NCBI RefSeq assembly: GCF_000003815.2
Contig: NC_049981.1
Coordinates: 23,351,862-23,415,861, forward strand
Direction: 5' to 3'
Length of the DNA: 64,000 nt
Source: Branchiostoma floridae
Lineage: Eukaryota; Chordata; Leptocardii; Amphioxiformes; Branchiostomatidae
Made by a program: the position numbers and the translations under genes. Below are positions 1 to 11,800 of this stretch, piece by piece. How positions within the stretch are numbered: the first letter of the stretch is position 1; every line of letters starts with the position of its first letter. The notes beneath the pieces were generated by a model. That model was given only the letters and a program-made list of their open reading frames with translations. It did not search any database and was not told the origin of the DNA.

Positions 1-439
1 TTACAATTGTACTTCCTACAAACAAGATAATATGTTTGTTGACACTTTTTGGGAAACTAACACATCTATCTAAGACATCTTTTTTTCTTTTCTGGTCAGG
101 TTGTAATTCATTTTTGTAAAAGGGCACAGGTGCGACTGACCTAAAGTAAAAATTCAGGTGCACAAAGATATTTGGATGCACAACATAATATTAAGTAGAA
201 TATCATTCAGTAAAACCTGCCAACACAGTTTTGAGCTTTGAAATTTTGGGATGAAGCCAGATTCTATATCTAAATCAAAAACTTGTAATTTTTTCTGACA
301 CTCAAATCAAAACGTCCAGAATATGCTGTATGACAGTGCACAATAGTACATATTCTGGATTTTATATGTGCTCCTACACGAATATTTAGATGCATCAAGT
401 ATTTTGAGTCCTGTTTGCTAATATCAAAATCTACTTTAC

Positions 440-3400
440 CTTTATAATCAATATCCAGCCCACTGAATTGAAGCTCCACCCCCTGTAGGGCCTCTCCTAA
501 TGTCTCATGGTAGTGACCAATCGCCTCTTTGGGCCCAGCACAGAAAGGTAAGGAGAAGTACTCATATGTTTCCTGCAATGGGATGTAACAGTCACATTCA
601 CAAATTTCTCATACTGTGGTATATTTTCATAGCAACTATTCAGGATACACTCAGTACATTGCTTGTGCTAGTTCCGTGTGGACATAAATACTTCTGAAAG
701 TATGTCATGTAAATTGTAATTTTATCTTTAAACTAAATTTAAGTTTTAGTATTTAGAACTGAATCGTAAAATAATGCAACTTGTAAAATGCATGAGTCTT
801 AGCATTTCTTGAAATATTCATGTCTTGAGAAAGTACCAGATGATACTTGAAGTTCACTGGGCATGAACAGACCAATCAGATGGCTTACTTTAGAAATGAA
901 GTCCTCAGATAAACAAAAGTATACAACAACTTTACCTGTCTGTTGTGGTATGGTCCAACTGTGTTCATCCACAGCACAACCTCTTCCTTGTCCACATACT
1001 GGAAATAAAAACAGACTAACATAAAATAAGAGTCCAAACATCTCATAAACACAAAAAGATAGGTTTGACATCTGTCTAAAGGTCACCTCCTGTAAACTTT
1101 CATGAACATGACTAGCATATGGAAAACATATATTAAACAGCAAAAACATACACCAAAGAAATACCCCCTCCCATAAATTAGTAACCTCTTCCATTGACCT
1201 TATGACCTGGAAGGTCTGTGATAATAAATGACTTGTTCTACCTACCACCTTGGCAAGTCTGACTATACTATAGAGTGACACCATCATCTCACTCACTTCC
1301 TACCACTCTGCTGGCAGTGTGTTTAAAGTACAAACAACCAGACACAACAAAACAAAACTTCTATACACAGATCTGGAGGCAATCAAGTTTTTAACTGACC
1401 AAAATTTACAAGTAGCATTTGATGAACTCATGTCTAAGAAGGAAACAGTTTACATATGGTGCAAAAGACAATCACATATACATATATACACATATATGTA
1501 TGTATATATTTGAGATGTTTTTTTTAAAAATAGTTTTATCATATTGGCTCTTCCATCCTGTATCCTGAACAGCTGAACACATGAGGCCACGCCCACATGT
1601 CCTTCTGTAGTGTCAACATGTACACAGGTAAGGATGACCTGAACCGGACATGGCACCAGCAAAATGGCAACAGGAGTTCAAATATCAACTATTCAAAAAT
1701 GTTAGCACATGAACAATTAGGAACTATGTGTAGGATTCTTGGTAGGAACGTCATGGAAATTTAAAAAAAAATTTTGTTTGGCGAAATCTTTTTTTTTAAT
1801 TTGACACATTTGCAATGCACACTTTAGTTGTGACTTTTCATGTATTTACCGTATGCATCTTTTCTCTGATCTTGTAAGCTTAATCATTGATGAGATAATC
1901 TCTTGTATCAGAAAGTTGTTTTACCATGAGAGAGATAAATAAAGACAAAAGGGTTACCAGCATTACATGGTACTAAAAGAGCATGCTATAGTAGCAGCCT
2001 GTCATTGGAACATTATATATATTATACATCTTAAGTCTACAAGAATAAAATCGTTGTTTAGGATCTGAAACAAATTGTCTGACATACAATGCCTTTGTTT
2101 GACATGGACATGCATGTGTGTAGATAATACCATTTAGTAGATAATTGATGCATCTTTGTATTCCTGAGCTATAATAAATTTTACGTGGGAATCAATTTAC
2201 AATCTAATTCTAACAATCTTAACATTGAGTGATGTAATATAATTTGTGTGCTTAACTACCGTAATCAAATATCAAATGTCATCTTGAAAATCTATTTTAA
2301 ATTTTAATTGGTACATCAAATTAGTATACTAGTAACTGTTTATTTTTATCCTGGAAATCTACATTGGTATCTTTCTGAAAATCTAAACTGCCAATCAGCT
2401 GGCAGTGGTGTGCCACGTCAAAAGACACAAGTCAGTATTTGAACCACAAATTTGGTAAGGGAGGTGACCACCATTCAAAGTAACATCTCCAATTTAGGCC
2501 CCTGCACCCCTTTTAATTTGTACACAAATGGCACTTAAACCATTTCCTTTCTCTACATCATGACTACAATGAACAGAATGTCATGTTTTACTATTGAATT
2601 TCTAGAAGAAACAGGTAGTTCAACTGTTCAAGTTCCAATGTTACTACTAGTAGTACCTTATGTAGTTATGAGCATAAATATGTTTTGGACCATATTGTAA
2701 ATCCTACAAAGCCACTGCAAAATGAGCAAATATATGTCATAGATTGCAAAAAAATGGTACATACGTGCATACACACACACACACGCACGCACGCACACAC
2801 ACTCATTACACATGTACGTTGTGAAAATGTGCTGTCTTGCAAAATTGTGATACACGTAATGGTGGCTTCAACCGCAAACTCAAAGCACTGCAAATACCTC
2901 CTCTCCCCTCCTACCATAAAACTTAAGTCCATGTGACATTCAGATTCACAGTACATTGAATGGACAACAAGGCTGATAATTTATGCACCTCAATGTGTCT
3001 ACCTGTAGTGCTCAATATGTGAATTAGATAAACAAAATTAAACCAAGCCAAAATTAAACAAATAATAAAACCATGAAAACAAATTTGGTTGGTCTCTATC
3101 TCACGCCATACACATGTAATTAATGATTTGATTCCAAACTATATTTCCTATATATAAAAGGCATCATTGCTGTATGTGTGGGTTTATATCATATGGTGAC
3201 CTATGTGGCAAACTATGACATCATATCCTAGACAACTCAGCTGTCTGTACATAATTCAATCCAACCTGAATAAAATGCAATCCACAAACAAATGTATACA
3301 CGTTAAAGTTAATACAATCAACATGAATAAGGAAAATATAGGTCTAATAATTTCACCTTCAGATTTTTCTGTGGCTTCGTTTTGGTAACAAATTTGGTGG

Positions 3401-3743
3401 TTTGGACATGTGTTTCAGAACCATACATAATTTTGTCCACAGGAAACAAAAAGAGGGTTATATTTTGCTCAGTGGTGGGAATCCTAAGACCCATAGCAGA
3501 CAGGACAAATAAAAAATCAGCTAACATCCTAAAATAAAAACGACGGCCATGATGTCTTCTTAATTCTTTCTGAGAACTAATATTATAATTGTGTGTACCA
3601 CAAAAAATTACATCGTTCAGAAGCAGAGGTTGTTGCTTTGGACCATTTTCTCTTACCGTGTGACTGTGTTCGTCCGCTCTGGCGTAGCTGAACAGATTCA
3701 GGAAGAGCAAACTGAGGGAAAATAATGATTTGTTGGTCGTCAT
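440..3743 (-). CDS. TM9SF3: TM9SF3 (transmembrane 9 superfamily), 5' part only
   Basis: Nonaspanin-family membrane protein of the Golgi/endosomal system. Three coding exons on the minus strand have clean splice sites: 3657-3743 (donor GTAAGA), 936-998 (acceptor TTTCCAG, donor GTAAAG) and 440-572 (acceptor TTGCAG, donor GTAAAG); phases are 0, 0, then 1. Exon 1 gives the start Met, a hydrophobic signal peptide ([12 protein letters not shown]) and a likely cleavage after ARA, followed by DEHSHT. Exon 2 reads [20 protein letters not shown] and exon 3 begins [11 protein letters not shown] and contains [15 protein letters not shown]; these are the TM9SF3 lumenal N-terminus. The nine membrane segments and the rest of the gene lie beyond the left edge. 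The gene is divergent from LIN54. Family identity is certain; the TM9SF3 subtype is very likely because of the [18 protein letters not shown] block. Confidence 0.93.
573..3656 (-). other. TM9SF3 introns 2 and 1
   Basis: The spaces 573-935 and 999-3656 are AT-rich introns with no coding signal. They contain a (TA)n/(CATA)n patch near 1475-1510 and a CA/CG dinucleotide run at 2770-2802. I see no further exon here. Confidence 0.7.
2770..2802. repeat. CA-rich microsatellite
   Basis: Alternating (CA)n interrupted by GCAC units, inside TM9SF3 intron 1. Confidence 0.9.
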
Positions 3744-4386
3744 AGTGGTAAATTTGCCTCAGTTTTCATCAGTGTCGTGTAGAAGTGGACGTGCGTGGGA
3801 CACCTGTAGTCGTGCCGCCCTCCCACCTTTTCTGTCTCCTATCCCAGCCACGTCACGTGCAAGACCGCATACATCCCCACAGAATTACCTGTTTCATGCT
3901 CTTAGAAATCGTCACATTGATGTCCAAGTCAATGGAATTCCGAAAACCATTTGATTTTTAGTGCATATGATTTATTCTATGTGAAAAAGATTAATGACAA
4001 CAAATTTTGTCAGAAAGACCACGTTTATTTTAATCAGGGAATATATTCTTTATCATTAATTAAATCTAGATGTGCTGATATCTTTACATTAAAAAAAACA
4101 CTTTCATTCAACTTATCTCATTAAAATAATTAAGGTTGCCAATACATTAACGTTATGTCACCAACGACATTTGGCAAACTAAAGTTTACTAGTTTTTTTC
4201 CTCAAAGAAAGGATATTTTGGGTTATGGGGTCTTGAAATCCGCACCCTTCCCACAATGCAGTGGGCGGCCCGGCTCCGCGTAGACGTTGCAGCATATTAT
4301 GGGTTAGTAATGGTGGGCGCGTGATTTTGAACAAACAGCGTCGATCTGAAGACCTGAAGTTCACCAGCTTCATTTTCCGTCTCCAG
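3744..4386. promoter_or_regulatory. Divergent TM9SF3/LIN54 promoter region
   Basis: The two genes start head-to-head. A GC-richer island from about 4220 to 4680 contains TTCCCACAATGC at 4248-4259, which resembles the ZNF143 motif common in bidirectional housekeeping promoters. A TTTGAA hexamer at 4326-4331 matches the CHR element bound by LIN54 itself, but a hexamer is weak evidence. No TATA box is obvious. The stretch 3960-4200 is plain AT-rich sequence. Confidence 0.5.
4260..4386 (+). other. LIN54: Candidate LIN54 5' non-coding exon
   Basis: A consensus donor (CTCCAG|GTAGGT) ends at 4386 within the GC-rich promoter island. The first coding exon at 5771 is preceded by a good acceptor (CTCTTTCAG), so an upstream non-coding exon is required and this is the best candidate. 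The 5' boundary is a guess. Confidence 0.45.
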
Positions 4387-5470
4387 GTAGGTTTTCACCT
4401 CGCACGACAGGTTAAACGTCGCGTAGACCGTGTGGTTTCGTTCTGGGAGCGGTTGTTTTCCTGAGGCTGAGGAAACGGGAGTGGTGTATGCCGGGTCATC
4501 ATCACCCAAACCGCGCGAGAACACGAAGCAGCAAAATGGCAAATGGTGGTGGTGATCACTCTGTCTGATCGTCTGAAACTGAGAATCGGGCACAGATGGT
4601 GCACTTTTCCACCAAAAAGGACTAAATTTCCATACTTTTTGCAAACCGGTTGGTCAGTGTAGACATGTGGACGCATAACTATGCCTGTAAAAATACAAAC
4701 AAATGTAGATTGAGATCACAAGGGCACCGGACTGGCCCGATGTTTTGAGGGTCATTTTTGGGCTGCACAAAAATATGCTGAATACGCAGCATCGAACCAG
4801 AATGCTGGTGTTGATTAGAAGTTTTTGCCACATTTCATCTTGCGGTTTAAAGTGTTTTGATTCCTTAAGTAAAGGTACTCAATTGTCATGCATGTTATAT
4901 AATTTTGTTTCTTCTTCCTGAGTGTCAAGTTCTGAAGTTCTATAAAATCTATGATTTCCATGAAAAATATTAAGACGAACATAATTTTCCAATCATCTGA
5001 TGGTCTGCAAACTTTTATGAAAATTAAAGGAAAACCAGGATTTTTTTTTCTTTTAAAAATTGTGGTTGCTGATTGTAAATGAGTTCCAAAAATAGAATCT
5101 GTAATTATAGATCAATTGACATGCTGGCACATTGGAACAATTTGCACTAAAATGCTGTACGTAGATTCAAAATCAATAATCTGTTACTAATGAAAAATGT
5201 ATGCAACCTCTAGATCATATAGTATAAACTGATAGTGATAACATCTAAAACTGTTTAGAAACAGAATGACATAGTAGTTGTAACTTGTAATAATATGTAG
5301 ATTCAAATGGAGAAAAACATCTGAAACCATATCATATTGTCATATTTTGTTCTCACTAAAATTTTCAATGTATTTTGGATAAACTATAGTGAAGTTTGTT
5401 TTTCTCAAGTTGATCTTTCACATGAAGAAGAGGTTTAAATTTATTGCATGAGCATGTAAATCAGTCTACC

Positions 5471-5536
5471 TAGCCTGGATGCCAGGCTGTTTCCAGGGCC
5501 TACACAGGCCTGGCTTGGGGTCTGGAATCCAGGCTA
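5471..5536. mobile_element. 66-bp MITE with 9-bp target duplication
   Basis: The ends are TAGCCTGGATGCCAG and CTGGAATCCAGGCTA, a 15-bp inverted repeat with one mismatch. CAGTCTACC flanks it exactly on both sides (5462-5470 and 5537-5545). It lies in the LIN54 5' intron and has no coding capacity. Confidence 0.85.
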
Positions 5537-5822
5537 CAGTCTACCTGAATTTGTAAGGTTTTTATGATGGTTTGTCCACAGCGACATCATTGCACCATGT
5601 GTTTTTCTACTACAGTATTGTTCTGCAAACTTCAAACACTACAAAAACTTCCTTTTCACTTGGCACTTCCCTGTGAAAATAAATGTAAACTAGTGTTTAG
5701 ATTAATGAACAGTATTACTTTGTCGGAAAATGATGTGATACAAATCAGAATTTCAAACCATCTCTTTCAGTGTTCTTAGACTGTTTGTGAGAAGAGGACT
5801 ACCTACTTTGTGATTGCTGCCC

Positions 5823-8800
5823 ATGGATGGAGGAACACCACAGGACTCAACACAACCTCCACCTGTGACCAAACCCAACATGGAGGTATAGAAACTACTT
5901 GTGTATGCTTCATAATTGACTGTAGCATATACTGTATAGATAGTGGATACAAACAGACCAGTTTTATAGATTTTACATTTATGGTCAGGGTTGGACAAGT
6001 CCACTAGCCCTATTGTCCAGGGCAAGTTAAAGTGCTTTTCGGGCAAGTGCATGACCTAGCCCACTTGCCTGATTGGGCAAGTAAGATTTTTCCATGAGTG
6101 AGATTTTGATATACTTGTTACTTTTCACAGTCATGGCATGTAGCATCGGTCAGCACAGAAAAATTGAGTCAATAATAAAAGAATTGCATTGCTGGAAGGG
6201 CAATGACCCTAATTGACGGCTGCGCAGAAGGTCCCCGGTGAGTCCCCTCAGGATTGATTTTTAAAAGTATCAGAAGATGTGTTTTTCTTTGGAAATGTTG
6301 GCATCTTGGAGCTGTATTCTACAGGTAAGGGTTGTAGGTTTTTTATTATGTCGAAAAAACCAGACTTTCAAGCCTGTTTTGGGTGCCTGGACACTAGAAA
6401 GAAGTTTGTTATGTAGCTGTCATTGTAGTGCCAGATGGGGTCAAAGGTCACCGAGTTGCGTTTGGATGCAAATCACATGTGTTCCAGTGGTCAGAAAGTT
6501 CCGAAAAGTTGAGAATGGACATTTTAGAAGCCGGGCTACCCTCTCAATGTTAGTTTTTCGAGAACGAAACGTCAGGTAGGTGACTTTTGACAGCTTCTAT
6601 TTGCCATTAAATGCATTATAAGGATAGGGAAGACATGATTGGTGGTCACTGCTCGGAAGTGAAAATATGTAAAGAAATGTCATTTAAATTTTGGGCAAGT
6701 GAAAAGATGGTTCGGGCAAGTAATTTTTTTATGTACTTGCCCGATAGGACAAGTGAACTTTAGAAAACTTGTCCAGCCCTGGAAGTGGTATATACTATAG
6801 TATTTGATTATACTGTTGCTGGGATCCCTGACACAGGTGTATTCAGCAGTCGGCTAGTCTTCACACCGCACTTTCACGCAACTTTGTCCATGTAGACAAT
6901 ACTTACATGCATGATAAAATGACATATGGAGATTACTTTTATAGTTTAAAAGTCTAGAACAACATCCAAATTACCCTTCTTCAGTTACCAGTTGTTGTTT
7001 TTTCTAGGGGGGGGGGGGGGGGGCACTGTGCCTCATGCGCAAACTCCTCATTTATCCCCATGGATAGGAACACATCCTCTTAACAGTAACAAGCATAAAA
7101 TTCAGATTTACCTGCTCTGTTGCTATATTCCCTTGCACATTTTTTTCCCTAGAGACCTCTGAGTTACTCTATTTCAGTTTTTGTATAATGTGAAGCATAA
7201 CAATAAGAATTTGCATTACAGAAATTCGATTCTATATCCTGACTCATGAATATAAATCGGTGTCATAATGATTTACAAACTGAGAAAGGTAATACATGTA
7301 CCCATTGGCATATGAAGCTGATTACAGGGTTGTAAGGCGGGTTGTACTGGCATGTAATAGATGATGCGGCCATAACCTATAGCCATAACCTGGAGGGAGA
7401 AACAAGAGACAAAGCTCACAGCATGCAATATGCAAGCATACAAGTAATTACCCGTATGAAAAATAAAGGTAATTTTCATTACAGGTTTTAATGAATGAAT
7501 GAAGACCTTTATTGCACATTTTTGCCCCACTGGGCTAAGTACAGGTCACACGGTAAGAATCACATATATGTAACAATGGAAACAATCATACGCATCTATA
7601 TATGAAGATGTGCGTCTAATCTATTCTAGGACATTCGACTTCCTCTCGCTTCTTGGTAATTGCATAAATGTAGCTAGCTGTATGGTTGGTTAGAGTTGGT
7701 TTGTCAAAAGCTATCAAGAATATAAATTTCTCTTTACTATTCAAGTATCTAAAGTGGGGATATTTACTTAACACATAGTCAAATAAAATGCTCCTATCGC
7801 TATCATACAAAGGACAATCCATAGTAAAATGTACTTCATCATCTACTTTCCCTAAACTACAAAATTGGCATGTGGTTATGTCTTCCTGATTCGATTCGTA
7901 ATTTGTGGCAACTGATTCTTAGTTTTGTGATGGTAGATCTGTGTCGTACAGGTGACCACATAAGGACCACCTGGCCCATATGACCTCAGTGGTCATTTAT
8001 ATATTTTTCCCATTGACAGAAACATGAAGAATGTGTTGATTTTGTCTATTGTAAGCATTTTGATATTAATAATATGCATACTAAGCTACATCAAGTCATG
8101 ATGCAAAGCAGTCTACTTTTATATCATATCATGTTAATAAACTATCTGTTGTCACAATGTTTGATGATGGGTTTTTTTCCAGGGTGTTAGCACGGGAGGT
8201 GGTATAGACCTCGGACAGGATGTGTTGGGTTCTCTGACAACAGAACAGGACTTACTGGCCCTGTCCACGGAGGCCCTGATCAGTTCCGTATCTGTGGACT
8301 CAGGACAGCTGCAGACAGACCCCATGACACAGCTGTCAGCCGAACAGGTGTCCAGCATCCTTGGGGAGCAGACGCAAGCCGTGGCAGACCTGCCCGACAC
8401 CTCGTCCTTAGACACGGGGGTCGTCAGTCAGCAGGCCGACCTGCAGGTCACGCAGCATGGAACGGTACAGCAGCCGCTCTTGGTGCAGTCCGCGAGCGCC
8501 GCCCAGCCTGTTGTAGCTCAGAGTATAGGTCAGCTGGCGGTGTCCCAAGCCTTACAGACTGTGTCGGCAGTGGGGATGGGGGGGAACACTGTGATGCTTG
8601 CCCCAGCCTCAAGTATGACCATGACAGCACAGTCCTCCCAGCAGCCGGTACGCACAGTACAGGCAGTGTTAAAGAGACCAGCGTCAAGCACAGGACCGCC
8701 CGTCATAACCAAGGTATATCACTTTTATCGTGGAGAAGGGGAAACATATTGTTTTGTTGATGTGTTCTTCCTCTTCTTTCTTCTGTCATGAATTGATCAC

Positions 8801-11800
8801 TTCAGGCATCAGCATTTTAGCTGTTACAACAGTTACAGGTTTGGGATAGTAAAACCTGTCTCGGTAATTACAGGCTATAGTAAAACCTGCAGTGTTCTCG
8901 CCAGGATTTTTTCACAGCGTTGGGGCAGGGGTTCGGGGGCCGCCGAAGGCCCCCGGCGGGGTCCAGGGACAGAGCCCCTTTGGGGGGACCCAGGGGGCGA
9001 AGCCAACCCGGAAGCTCTTGCATTTTAGGCTATTGAGAAGGCTTATTTCATCATTTTTTAGGGCCATATCTACGATAATCGCAGCGGTCATTTAACTTCT
9101 CTTCAGCAGTTTGACGTAACAATATTTCGGGTCAAGCTTCAAAGACAACTAAAAACTCATAAACGACAAACTTTACTCAGCTCAACGGTACTTAAAAATA
9201 TTGTCCTGGTTGCCATCCGAAGTTGAAGCGCTTATTTATAGCGCTAGTATCTTCGCTGTTAGCCGCCGTGCGACTTTTGTTGACGGTCTGATATCCCTGC
9301 GTCGCCGCCTCGCCGTTAGAGTTTAGACGATATTCCCACGGACATGTTTAAAGAAAAATACTCGGCAAAAACCGCTGTTCCGCGTCAGATTCCATTCTTT
9401 AAAACACGTGGGACTCAGTGTTACAGTCTAATAAATATTTTGTCGAAGCACCGCTGTGGGAAAGAAAGTCCAAGGAATGTAATATAACGTAGCATGAAGT
9501 TCGCTGTAAACTTGCACACGGCACATGACTGAAACTGTAAACAACAGCCACGTTTGATTGATAGCCGGCGGCCCTTTGATGAAGTCGGAAAGGTGCCGAC
9601 ACTGCCCTGGCGGTTTGTGGGCGGGGCTACATGGCGAGGCTTGCCAGCGAAAGTAGCGCCCCGGCTTTTACATACAAACTTACGATGGTTTGTATCCTAC
9701 GGTTGCCGAACCAAAGAGCTTCAAATTTAGAACAGAAATTTTGGGAAAGCGACCCGCTCTTGCTCCAGAATTATGTCGGAAAGAATTGATTCTATTTCCC
9801 GCGCTGAAATAAAAATTACGCAACTACCAGTAACAGCCTATGTTGGTCAACCCAGCTCCCCAAATAAGGACATTCCCCGGGAACTGGCTGTTCCAGGCAG
9901 GGATCCCACCCCACTGATCACTCGCAGCAAGGCCCACTCGTACTCGCTACTCTTTTTACATTTTTTTTTGGCGCGAACGCAGTGCGGCACATGCAAAATT
10001 TAGAACAGGAAATTTGGAAACGCGACCCGTTCTGGCTCTATAAATGTGTCAGAAAGAATTGATAATATTTTCCGTACTGAAAAAGAAATGACGCAAAGTA
10101 CTACTAGTAACAGAAATAACGTCCTTGGTAACAGCCTCCCCAAATAAGGACATTCGCGGGAAATCTTATACACATTGGCTGTTCCGGGAAGGGATCCCAC
10201 CCCGCTAATCACGTGCGGGCAAGGCCCTCTCGCCACTCTGTTTACATTGGATATCCGCGGGAACGCAAGGGTGGTCCCGGGTGGGAGGGGCTGCGAGACA
10301 GCGGTACGGCGGGCCGGTGCTGTAAAACACCTCCCATCGAGTTGATAACTTCCTGAAACAGCGAAGGCGCGTGCTTGGCGCGTGCCTATGTATTTTTACT
10401 ACAATATTTTTCTTTTTTTCCCCATTTTCTTGCCGCTACGCTGGATGAAAAAGCAGCGTAGCGGGCTTTTTACAGCGTCGTTTTTCCAGCCCACAGCGTA
10501 TCGTCCCGCTATGCTGAAAAGGCCTGGTGAGAACACTGACCTGTATTGGTAATTACAGGTAATTGTCAGGCAATTACAAAACCTGTATTGGTTTCGTAAA
10601 AGGCAAATTATTAATCGAAAGGAAACATCCTGCATTTTCTCAAATGTTGCCTTTCTAGTTATCATAAGGTTCTTATCGTTAAGCTTCTTGCACTAATTTA
10701 TCACTTTTTGTAATACTTCAGCATTTTCTCATGTTATCTTCACAGTTGTAACATTAAAGTTTGTCACTTGTAGGTTATCATAACTAAGACTGCATCTGGC
10801 CATGCCATTGCCACGACGACGGTGGTGACCACAGCCACGACTCCGCACCAGGTCGTGACTCAGGCAACGCTACAGTCTCCCACAAAAGTCCTGCCGGCGT
10901 CACCCATCAGTATGGCACCCGGTACCCCGGTCAAGGCCCAGCCTCCTCCTAATAAAGTCCCCATCTCTCCGCTCAAGACACCAACAAAGGTCAGTACCAT
11001 GTCCTGGCCTGTCTGTCTTTCTTGTCGACTGAGGACGAAACATTTTCTTTTTTTTTATTGGCTAGTAATGCAATTTGGCTTTGCTGCAACTTCCGTATTT
11101 AACCAAGGACTCCTGATCACCCCTACTCGTCTTGATAAGTATGCGTGTTGGGCTTTTGAACCTCCCCATACATATATAGGACTGCCAGCTTTATGCCACC
11201 ATCTGGAATGACAAATGCAATTGTTTTCAACCTTTTTTTCGCTAGAGCCAAACACTGAATTTGAGAGGACAAGTGGCATTATGAAAACTACTGAAAATCC
11301 ATTTGCTGTTTTATTTTGTGCAAGGAGGAAAATACTTGGTTATTTCTGCTTCCTTGATAAATTCAAAGAAACAAATCTGTGGTACAGTAGACATATTTAT
11401 GGAACAGATTTCCTCAAATTCAAAAATAAAACAGTTTCAACACTTACAGTGTCTTCAGTCCTTTTATTTCAACATGTAGGGCTTCAAGAGGTTAACTTGT
11501 TGAATTCACAAAGATAGGCAGTGAGATGACTATGTATGTCTCTATGTATGTATGACAGGGCTCGAAATTCATTTTTGGAATTAGGTGCACTCAAAAAATT
11601 TTGAGGGGCACCACTTAGATTTAAGTAGAATGTCAAAAAAACCTAATAACAAAACTTAGTAATAAGCTATCAAATTCTTAAACAAGTAACATGACAGACA
11701 TTTTTATTCATCTTTCTAACACTTAGATGTCAAGAATATGATCATGATGTATACTAGACATAGTAGTATACTCGATATCTTTCCATACATAAACCTAAGA

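Noticed and set aside
799-1296. 165-codon minus frame
   Set aside because: It is TM9SF3 exon 2 in the wrong frame plus intron; the true exon is only 936-998.
8152-8712. Minus-strand open frames opposite the large LIN54 exon
   Set aside because: Antisense shadows of a confirmed exon; no family features.
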